Shown: positions 24,899-32,330 of the stretch, in pieces | Layout: each line of letters begins with the position of its first letter | Position numbering within the stretch: the stretch's first letter is position 1 | From: JAAGZL01 sp050290785 | GTDB lineage: Bacteria; Pseudomonadota; Gammaproteobacteria; Chromatiales; Chromatiaceae | Length of the DNA: 63,709 bases | NCBI GenBank assembly: GCA_050290785.1 | Contig: JBNKIR010000044.1 | Location: 1-63,709, forward strand | Direction: 5' to 3' | Position numbers and translations under genes: made by a program | Notes under the pieces: generated by a model | The model's database searches: none | Told to the model about the DNA's origin: nothing | Seen by the model: the letters and a program-made list of their open reading frames with translations, nothing else

Positions 24899-26668
24899 TT
24901 AAGAGAATAATTTTCTTAACCAGGTCTTCTTTTGTTGTTCTTCCGGCTCTTCCTTATGCGGCTCATGTCGTATTGGTCTCACCAGGAAGTTCTTCATACA
25001 TTGATTACATATCTGTTTGTATAGATCCTTAGATTCCTTTAGCAGGGCCTCTTTATCGTGTATGAAGTAGTCAGTTGAGCTATCAGTGAATGCGTCAGCG
25101 ATCTTTTGGAACCCCTCGAAGGTATCGGCAATGGCAAACTGTAGTGCCTTGTTTCCCAGGAAACCGAGGTCATTTATCATATCTTTCAATGACCTCTCTT
25201 CCTCTGTTGTAACTATCAGATTTTGCAATCGCCGCTTCAAGGCCTCATTGAACATCTTAAATTTGCTTACTTTCTCATCATCAGGAATCCCCAGACTACG
25301 GTCTATAACTTCCTTCAATTGAGCGATGTTTAGTATCAAATGATAGGTCGATAGATCAGATATATATTTACGCATGGTCGAAAAATCGACTTTTTGCTCG
25401 GTGTGCTCCAAGAACTCGTTATTGGAGTAAAGAATAGAGTATATCCTTATCCACTCTGTCAGCCTCTCTGCCCCCACCGAGCTGGACAATCCAAGTGAGG
25501 TCCGCTCCAACTCCATAAATGATTTGGATTCCGCTGCTTTCTGTAATGCGGGTGACACCTCAAAAACACCTTCAAGCCCGATGATCTTTTCCTGGGCAAT
25601 CCGGATCTTTTCCTCATTCTCACTACTGATCATGGATTTGTTCAGTGCGAGATGACTTAGATACGCTTTGGTAATAGCCAGCTCAGACTGAATGCCATTA
25701 TGGTATAGCTTCATCCTGTCTTCAGCATTGAGATACTCTTCGATGAAGGTAAGAGCAAGTTTCTTTAGTATCACCTGCTGGTCATGATTGACCATTTCCA
25801 AAAGCTCATCCAGGATGGATCTTGCATTCTGTGTGAGTTTTGTCGGACACCTATATCCCCATACTCTGCTGACGATCATCACGTAGGATTTAAGGGCATC
25901 ATCAGTAATAACCTCATTGTCCTTAATGTGTCTAAACAGATTATTAACCGCCAGCCTGAACTTTAACTGCTGTAAGATCGTCGGCTCGATACCGGTGTTC
26001 AGATAGTGCTTAAACAGGACCTGTTCATCATCCCCATTCTCCGTAGTTTTTATGCTGCTATCTGAGAATTCCGGTTCTGCACTCGCAAATACGGCCATCA
26101 AATATGGCTTGATGCTCAAATATTTATAATTTGACTTTAGTTCACGGGTAAGACGTTCGATCAACCTGGAAATGGTTGTTGCATTCTTGAGTGGAAAATG
26201 GCTGAACTTTTGCAGAACGTCAGATACAACCATACGTCCTTTTTCGATCCTAATCATCTCGTCCTTGTATCTGGTCACAAGGTCGTCTGAAAGTTTTTCT
26301 GTTTCGCTTTGGTTATAGCCAGCACGCACCTGGATCAAAAATTCCGATGGCATTTTGGTGCTGAGATATATCTTCGCCAGATCATCGCCGAACAACTTGC
26401 CCAGCTCCCCGGATATATCCATATAGGTTGCGGTAGCAAATGCATCTCCGGGTTTCTTTATCTCCCGTTCAACATCATGTATTAACACGGCAGCGATCTC
26501 ATCTAGCTTCACACTAGCGGATACGGCCTTGTTATCTCTACTCAATTTATTAAAAAAACTTGAAAATCCAGGGGCCTGTGTCAAATCCTTTATAGTTCTA
26601 ATGACGGCGTCTATATCCCTGTTGAGATACGATTTACGCAGTGCCTCTTTATACTCACTTATATCCAT
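24899..26668 (-). CDS. Unrecognised 589-aa helical protein
   Basis: I see no known domain. The sequence is almost all alpha-helical, charged, and lacks signal peptide and membrane segments, so a cytoplasmic scaffold or helical-repeat protein is plausible. It ends with a basic tail (EEQQKKTWLRKLFS) that could touch the membrane or nucleic acid. It lies upstream of the 335-aa gene on the same strand with a 263-bp gap, and the pair forms an AT-rich block between an export operon and uvrB. Confidence 0.7.
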   Translation of the reverse strand: MDISEYKEALRKSYLNRDIDAVIRTIKDLTQAPGFSSFFNKLSRDNKAVSASVKLDEIAAVLIHDVEREIKKPGDAFATATYMDISGELGKLFGDDLAKIYLSTKMPSEFLIQVRAGYNQSETEKLSDDLVTRYKDEMIRIEKGRMVVSDVLQKFSHFPLKNATTISRLIERLTRELKSNYKYLSIKPYLMAVFASAEPEFSDSSIKTTENGDDEQVLFKHYLNTGIEPTILQQLKFRLAVNNLFRHIKDNEVITDDALKSYVMIVSRVWGYRCPTKLTQNARSILDELLEMVNHDQQVILKKLALTFIEEYLNAEDRMKLYHNGIQSELAITKAYLSHLALNKSMISSENEEKIRIAQEKIIGLEGVFEVSPALQKAAESKSFMELERTSLGLSSSVGAERLTEWIRIYSILYSNNEFLEHTEQKVDFSTMRKYISDLSTYHLILNIAQLKEVIDRSLGIPDDEKVSKFKMFNEALKRRLQNLIVTTEEERSLKDMINDLGFLGNKALQFAIADTFEGFQKIADAFTDSSTDYFIHDKEALLKESKDLYKQICNQCMKNFLVRPIRHEPHKEEPEEQQKKTWLRKLFS

Positions 26669-26810
26669 TCTGTTTTCCGAACTTGTGTATATTTATATCC
26701 AGTTACTCGGAATGTTATCGGCGGAAACCCAGCTAACTTGATATAATAAACCTTAAAATCGTCAAATATCCAGCGTGTTTTATCGGCCTGGGGGATATAA
26801 TATCCACATA

Positions 26811-28817
26811 TCAGGATAACACCACCAGCACCTGGAGCTGCCTGATCTCGTCCCGCACCGCTGCCGCCTCTTCAAACTCAAGATCTCTGGCATGCTGATA
26901 CATCTTTTCTTCCAGATGTTGGATCTTCTTACTCATCTCTACAGGCGTCAAAGATGCATACTCCATCTGTTCTTCGGCCACTTTGGCATATTTTTGCGCC
27001 GGCATTGAGCCACCCACCCTTGCCCCCTCCATCACATCCTTGATCGCCTTCTGTATGCCCTGGGGGGTAATGCCATGTTCCTGATTATAGGCTAACTGTT
27101 TACTGCGCCTGCGTTCGGTTTCATCCATCGCCCTCTGCATAGATCCGGTGATTCGGTCGGCATAGAGTATGGCCTTGCCGTGTATGTTCCTTGCAGCTCG
27201 ACCAATAGTCTGGATAAGGGAACCTTCCGAGCGCAAAAAACCCTCCTTATCGGCATCCAAGATAGCCACTAGCGACACCTCAGGCATATCCAGTCCTTCC
27301 CGTAGCAGATTGATACCCACCAAGACGTCAAACTCCCCCAGACGCAGATCGCGTATGATCTCGATTCTTTCCACGGTTTCGATATCAGAGTGTAAGTAGC
27401 GCACCCTAACTCCATGCTCATTCAGGTAATCGGTGAGATCCTCGGCCATACGTTTGGTCAGTGTCGTAACCAGGACCCGCTCTTGTACTTGCACCCGCAG
27501 ATTTATCTCAGAAAGAAGATCATCCACCTGTGTGGTTACAGGTCGTACTTCCACTTCCGGATCGACCAGACCAGTTGGACGAACAACCTGTTCTACCACC
27601 TTTCCGGAGTGATCCAGTTCGTACTGCCTGGGTGTAGCAGACACATATATAGTTTGGGGCGATCTCGACTCAAACTCCTCAAACATCAAAGGACGGTTGT
27701 CCAGGGCGGATGGCAGCCTGAAACCATATCCAACCAGTGTCTCCTTACGCGAGCGGTCACCTCTGAACATGCCGCCAACCTGGGGGATGGATACATGACT
27801 CTCATCCACCACCAAAAGCGCATTATCAGGAAGATAATCCAAGAGTGTCGGCGGGGCCTCTCCCGGACCGCGACCGGATAGAAAGCGCGAATAGTTCTCG
27901 ATCCCGGAGCAATACCCCAGTTCCAGGATCATCTCCATGTCATATCTGGTGCGCTGTTCCAGCCGCTGCGCCTCCACCAGCTTGTCATTTTTTCGAAAGT
28001 GGTCCAGCCTATCCTGTAGCTCTTGCTTGATCTGATCCACCGCCTGCAACAGTGTCTCGCGCGGTGTTACATAGTGTGATTTGGGGTAGATGGTGTAACG
28101 GGGAACCTTCCGCAGCACCTCGCCAGTGAGTGGATCGAACAAGGAGATGACCTCCAGCTCATCATCAAACAGCTCTATGCGCACCGCTTCGCCGCTGGAC
28201 TCTGCAGGATAGATATCGATAACCTCTCCCCGCACCCTGTAGGTGGCTCTATGTAACTCCACATCATTGCGGCTGTATTGCAATTCCGCCAGACGCCGCA
28301 GAATACTCCTCTGTTCTATGCGCTCTCCACGCACCAGGTGCAGCACCATACTGAGGTATGATCGAGGATCACCCAGACCATAGATACAGGACACGGTGGC
28401 AACTATTATGGTATCCGGACGCTCTAACAGGGCCTTGGTGGCCGACAGACGCATCTGCTCGATATGTTCATTTATGGACGCATCCTTTTCAATGAAGGTG
28501 TCAGAAGAAGGCACATAGGCCTCTGGCTGATAGTAGTCATAGTATGAGACGAAGTATTCAACCGCGTTATTGGGGAAAAACTCCTTCATCTCGCCATATA
28601 ACTGAGCGGCCAGGGTCTTATTATGGGCCAGGATGATAGTGGGACGCTGTACCCGCTGGATGACATTGGCTATGGTGTAGGTCTTACCGGAGCCGGTCAC
28701 CCCAAGAAGGGTTTGCCCCGCCTCTCCATCCATCAAGCCTTCAACCAGCTCCTGGATGGCCTGGGGTTGATCCCCGGCTGGATCAAAATCTGCAACTAGT
28801 TTAAATTCTTTTGACAT
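26811..28817 (-). CDS. uvrB: Excinuclease ABC subunit B
   Basis: The damage-verification helicase of nucleotide excision repair. It has Walker A GVTGSGKT (residue about 38), the beta-hairpin region YYDYYQPEAYVP that clamps DNA, DEAD-like DESHVSIPQ, motif VI IQTIGRAARN, and the C-terminal UVR motif that binds UvrC. ATG 28817 (MSKEFKLVADFDPAGDQP) fits family alignments and gives 668 residues. An upstream ATG at 28853 has a better ribosome site (GGAAG) and would add 12 residues, so the start is not settled. Confidence 0.97.
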   Translation of the reverse strand: MSKEFKLVADFDPAGDQPQAIQELVEGLMDGEAGQTLLGVTGSGKTYTIANVIQRVQRPTIILAHNKTLAAQLYGEMKEFFPNNAVEYFVSYYDYYQPEAYVPSSDTFIEKDASINEHIEQMRLSATKALLERPDTIIVATVSCIYGLGDPRSYLSMVLHLVRGERIEQRSILRRLAELQYSRNDVELHRATYRVRGEVIDIYPAESSGEAVRIELFDDELEVISLFDPLTGEVLRKVPRYTIYPKSHYVTPRETLLQAVDQIKQELQDRLDHFRKNDKLVEAQRLEQRTRYDMEMILELGYCSGIENYSRFLSGRGPGEAPPTLLDYLPDNALLVVDESHVSIPQVGGMFRGDRSRKETLVGYGFRLPSALDNRPLMFEEFESRSPQTIYVSATPRQYELDHSGKVVEQVVRPTGLVDPEVEVRPVTTQVDDLLSEINLRVQVQERVLVTTLTKRMAEDLTDYLNEHGVRVRYLHSDIETVERIEIIRDLRLGEFDVLVGINLLREGLDMPEVSLVAILDADKEGFLRSEGSLIQTIGRAARNIHGKAILYADRITGSMQRAMDETERRRSKQLAYNQEHGITPQGIQKAIKDVMEGARVGGSMPAQKYAKVAEEQMEYASLTPVEMSKKIQHLEEKMYQHARDLEFEEAAAVRDEIRQLQVLVVLS

Positions 28818-28930
28818 AAAAGGATGTTTCTTGGTGCAATGATTAGATATCATTGGAATCTTCCGACAAACTGTAAGTCTACAAGCATGGAAGAATTTTC
28901 AACACCGCAACATACTGGAATTTATCTATA

Positions 28931-30118
28931 ATGAGCATTAAATTTTCATCTCGCGTTCAGGCTGTCAAACCATCCCCCACCCTTGCCGTAACCACCCGTG
29001 CAGCAGAAATGCGCGCAGCAGGTAAAGATATTATCGGACTCGGTGCAGGAGAACCCGATTTTGATACCCCTGATCACATAAAGGAAGCTGCAATCAAGGC
29101 CATCCAGGACGGGTTTACCAAATACACCCCCGTGGACGGTACTCCAGGATTGAAACAGGCCATCATAGACAAATTCAAGCGTGATAACGCTCTGGAGTAC
29201 ACCCCGGAAGAGATCCTGGTCTCCTGCGGCGGCAAGCAGAGTTTCTATAACCTGGCACAGGCCATTCTGGACAGCGGTGATGAGGTGGTAATCCCTACAC
29301 CATATTGGGTTTCATACCCTGATATGTCCATCCTGGCAGGCGGGTCTCCAGTTTTTGTACATGCCGATGAAAAGCAGAATTTCAAGATAACACCGAATCA
29401 GCTCAAGGCGGCTATCACTGAACGCACCAGACTATTTGTGATAAACAGCCCCTCAAACCCGACTGGAATGGCCTATACGCTTGAAGAGTTGGAGGCCTTG
29501 GGTGATGTGCTGCGCGAATTTCCCAAAGTCGTGATCGCCACTGATGATATGTACGAACACATCCTCTGGGAAGGAAAAACATTTGTGAATATTGTTAATG
29601 CCTGTCCGGATCTGAAGGGTAGAAGCCTGGTCCTGAACGGTGTATCCAAGGCCTACTCCATGACCGGATGGCGTATAGGATACGCTGGTGGGCCAGCTGC
29701 CATCATAAAGGCGATGAAGAAGATCCAATCTCAAAGCACCTCTAACCCTACATCCATCTCTCAGGTCGCCGCTCAGACTGCCCTGAATGGACCTCAAGAG
29801 TGCATACAGGAGATGCTGGTGCACTTCAAACAGAGACACGATTATGTGGTAGATCGCCTAAATAAGATTGACGGAGTAAGCTGCCTGCCCACAGACGGCA
29901 CCTTCTACTGCTTTCCGAATGTTCAGGCTGCAATAGATCGCATTGACGGTGTAAATACTGATGTGGAACTGGCAGAGCACCTTATCGAGCATGCCGGTGT
30001 GGCCCTGGTCCCCGGTTCCGCCTTTGGTCTGGCCGGCCATGTACGCATATCCATTGCCACCAGTCAGGAGAACCTGACAAATGCTCTGGATCGGCTGGAG
30101 AAGGCTTTGGCCAGTTAG
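28931..30118 (+). CDS. aspC: Aspartate aminotransferase, PLP-dependent class I (subgroup Ib)
   Basis: It transfers the amino group between aspartate and 2-oxoglutarate with pyridoxal phosphate. The PLP lysine lies in NGVSKAYSMTGWRIGY (residue about 238); the SPSNPTG motif and the terminal arginine region GHVRISIATS bind PLP and substrate carboxylates. At 395 residues it matches the Ib group of thermophiles, rhizobia and many proteobacteria. It is divergent from uvrB, and this neighbourhood is common in gammaproteobacteria. Preference for aspartate over prephenate is not certain. Confidence 0.92.
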   Translation: MSIKFSSRVQAVKPSPTLAVTTRAAEMRAAGKDIIGLGAGEPDFDTPDHIKEAAIKAIQDGFTKYTPVDGTPGLKQAIIDKFKRDNALEYTPEEILVSCGGKQSFYNLAQAILDSGDEVVIPTPYWVSYPDMSILAGGSPVFVHADEKQNFKITPNQLKAAITERTRLFVINSPSNPTGMAYTLEELEALGDVLREFPKVVIATDDMYEHILWEGKTFVNIVNACPDLKGRSLVLNGVSKAYSMTGWRIGYAGGPAAIIKAMKKIQSQSTSNPTSISQVAAQTALNGPQECIQEMLVHFKQRHDYVVDRLNKIDGVSCLPTDGTFYCFPNVQAAIDRIDGVNTDVELAEHLIEHAGVALVPGSAFGLAGHVRISIATSQENLTNALDRLEKALAS

Positions 30119-30140
30119 AAATATCGTTAATTTCGTAATC

Positions 30141-30175
30141 AAAGGGAACACATCAGTGTTCCCTTTTCTTTTCTC
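30141..30175 (+). terminator. Intrinsic terminator after the aminotransferase gene
   Basis: AAAGGGAACAC and GTGTTCCCTTT pair around ATCA and run into TTCTTTTCT. It lies 23 bp after the stop codon. Confidence 0.88.
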
Positions 30176-30241
30176 TGGCACAAAGATAGAATGACGTAAT
30201 GCGCAGGGATATGCGCACTACAACAAAACGAGGGATCGTCC

Positions 30242-30802
30242 ATGAGAAAGCATCTCAATTTGCTGCTGTCCGTCTGCGGCTTCACGCTGATCGAGACAAT
30301 AACCACCCTATGCGTCGCCTGCATCCTGTTAGCTTTAGGGATACCTTCATTTTATACAATTATCCAAAATAATCGTATGTCCGCCGCAGTGAATACTATC
30401 TTCATCAATCTTAGTCTTGCACGCAGTGAGGCAATAAGGAGAGGAGTTGACATCGTAGTGTGCCCATCCATCGATGGACAGGGCTGTGCAGATACCACGC
30501 GCTGGGATCAGGGATTCATGATGTATGCCGACAGCAATCATAACAGGTCATTTGACTCTGGAGAGGCAATACTAAGACATATAGATAGTATATCCGAGTC
30601 AATCCATATCAGTTCAACCATAAAGCGCAAAAAGACCGTATATAACCCATATGGACATGTCTACGGTTACAACTTGACCATAACCTTTTGCGATCTCAAT
30701 AACACGGCAGATCCTGCAGCAGTGATAGTTAATAATAGCGGTAGGGTACGTCGCACATCGACCAATTCTGGCGGTGAAATCCTTGTTTGCAGTTTTAATT
30801 GA
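30242..30802 (+). CDS. FimT/GspH-family type IV pseudopilin
   Basis: The 186-residue protein has a prepilin leader and cleavage site CG|FTLIETITTL with the conserved Glu5, followed by a hydrophobic helix (residues about 18-40). The C-terminal domain is beta-rich with a CPSIDGQGCADTTRWDQGF stretch typical of GspH/FimT proteins. Minor pseudopilins prime type IV pilus assembly, and FimT-type proteins bind DNA in some competent bacteria. No other pilin gene is adjacent, so it is an orphan here. Confidence 0.88.
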   Translation: MRKHLNLLLSVCGFTLIETITTLCVACILLALGIPSFYTIIQNNRMSAAVNTIFINLSLARSEAIRRGVDIVVCPSIDGQGCADTTRWDQGFMMYADSNHNRSFDSGEAILRHIDSISESIHISSTIKRKKTVYNPYGHVYGYNLTITFCDLNNTADPAAVIVNNSGRVRRTSTNSGGEILVCSFN

Positions 30803-30853
30803 TTTATCGCTATTGACCGGGCCATGACAGACCATTAATATACGCGCCTTCAT

Positions 30854-30929
30854 TCCCCGGTAGCTCAGTCGGTAGAGCGGGTGACTGTTAATCACTAGGT
30901 CGGCGGTTCGAGCCCGTCCCGGGGAGCCA
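30854..30929 (+). tRNA. tRNA-Asn (anticodon GTT)
   Basis: The 76-nt gene begins TCCCCGGTAGCTCAG and ends CCGGGGAGCCA with encoded CCA. The anticodon stem GGTGA/TCACT holds loop CTGTTAA, giving GTT. A strong terminator follows directly. Confidence 0.96.
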
Positions 30930-30933
30930 TATA

Positions 30934-30972
30934 AAACAAAGGGTTACATAAACATGTAACCCTTTGTTTATT
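30934..30972 (+). terminator. Intrinsic terminator of tRNA-Asn
   Basis: A 16-bp stem (AAACAAAGGGTTACAT with its complement) around an AAAC loop, followed by a T-rich end. It starts 5 bp after the tRNA. Confidence 0.88.
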
Positions 30973-31329
30973 CCACACTAGTTTTTCAATTGTACACCCG
31001 CCAGCCAGTTCTTTATGCGGATAGTATATTCATAGCATGTATCCTGGTGAATAAAACATATCCTGCACAACATCTGTCATGTGACGCATAATTACTGTAG
31101 GGGTTAATGAATTCACTCAATAATAGAAAATAAATTCCTTAATGTGCCGCTGAAAATAAAGTGGTCATTATGGTCCTAATATGACCATGACCATAGTATC
31201 TATCACATTGATTTAATTACCAAATAATAGATTAGACTGTATACTGTATATTTATTAAAGAAAGACGTTTCTAATGTCGATACAAGATAATAGATGTTTT
31301 GTTGGGGTGTAAGCGGAGGCTCCGATACA
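30973..31329. other. Promoter region of the peroxidase/GGDEF operon
   Basis: An AT-rich 357-bp gap with no coding frame I would call. It contains a double palindrome (next entry) and must drive the peroxidase gene. Confidence 0.5.
31162..31193. promoter_or_regulatory. Nested palindrome built on TGGTCAT, candidate operator
   Basis: TGGTCAT (31162-31168) mirrors ATGACCA (31187-31193). Inside it, ATGGTC (31170-31175) mirrors GACCAT with a centre near TAATAT. It lies about 140 bp upstream of the peroxidase start. Confidence 0.5.
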
Positions 31330-32328
31330 GTGCGAAGTGGAATTGCTGCAGTAATCCTAATGCTTGGTTTTACCATATGGATGACGGTCGAACCAGATTC
31401 CACTGGCCGAACTAAAATAGACGCTACATACATCCCTAAGGCAGATAGCCAGCCTATTGTCCCCATCCCTGAAACCATGGAATTAGATCCATTAAAGATA
31501 GAACTTGGGCGAATTCTATTTCACGATAAGCGCTTATCTACGGACAATACTATATCTTGCAGCAGCTGCCATGATCTAAATATGGCTGGACAGGATGGAC
31601 TGGCTGTATCAGTCGGAGTTAACGGGCTCAAAGGTTCCATCAACAGCCCTACTGTCCTGAATAGCGGATTTGCCTTCCGCCAGTTCTGGGATGGCCGCGC
31701 TCCCAGCCTGGAAGAACAGGTTGCGGGCCCTATTCACAATCCGATTGAAATGGATTCCAATTGGCAGGAAGTTACGGCAAAACTAAATAAGGATCCCCTG
31801 ATAGTTACAAAATTCCAATCTATCTGGGTAGAGGGTATAACCCCGACAAATATACAGATAGCCATTGCCGAATTTGAACGCAGCCTGATCACACCTAATT
31901 CGCCATTCGATCGGTACCTTAAAGGTGACAGCCATTCTCTAAATGATAAAGAGCTAAAGGGTTGGCATCTATTCCGCGAACTTGGTTGTATCTCATGTCA
32001 TCAGGGAATTGGTATTGGAAATAATATGTATGCCAATCTAGGCGTGATGGGTGACTATTTTTCTGACCGCGGCCATCCCATAGTGAAGAGTGACCTTGGT
32101 AGATACAATATTACCGGAAATGAAAATGACAGATACGTCTTCAAGGTCCCCGGACTACGCAATGTGGCCTTGACCGCTCCCTACTTTCACGATGGATCAA
32201 TTTCCACCCTGGAAGAGGCCGTAAGCACCATGGCGCGTTACCAGCTTGGCATACACTTAAGTCAGCAACAACAAGACTACTTGGTTGCCTTCCTCAATGC
32301 ATTAACCGGCGAATTAGACATGGAATAA
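31330..32328 (+). CDS. Di-heme cytochrome c peroxidase (CcpA/MauG superfamily)
   Basis: It reduces hydrogen peroxide with electrons from cytochrome c in the periplasm. Two CxxCH haem sites are present: CSSCH (N-terminal haem) and CISCH (C-terminal haem); PYFHDGSISTLEEAV near the end is the conserved peroxidase tail. I prefer GTG 31330 (GGAGG 10 nt upstream), giving a membrane anchor or signal peptide (SGIAAVILMLGFTIWMTV) and 332 residues; an ATG at 31294 in frame lacks a ribosome site. It is 2 bp from a cyclic-di-GMP gene, so the two are probably co-transcribed. Confidence 0.9.
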   Translation: MRSGIAAVILMLGFTIWMTVEPDSTGRTKIDATYIPKADSQPIVPIPETMELDPLKIELGRILFHDKRLSTDNTISCSSCHDLNMAGQDGLAVSVGVNGLKGSINSPTVLNSGFAFRQFWDGRAPSLEEQVAGPIHNPIEMDSNWQEVTAKLNKDPLIVTKFQSIWVEGITPTNIQIAIAEFERSLITPNSPFDRYLKGDSHSLNDKELKGWHLFRELGCISCHQGIGIGNNMYANLGVMGDYFSDRGHPIVKSDLGRYNITGNENDRYVFKVPGLRNVALTAPYFHDGSISTLEEAVSTMARYQLGIHLSQQQQDYLVAFLNALTGELDME

Positions 32329-32330
32329 TT

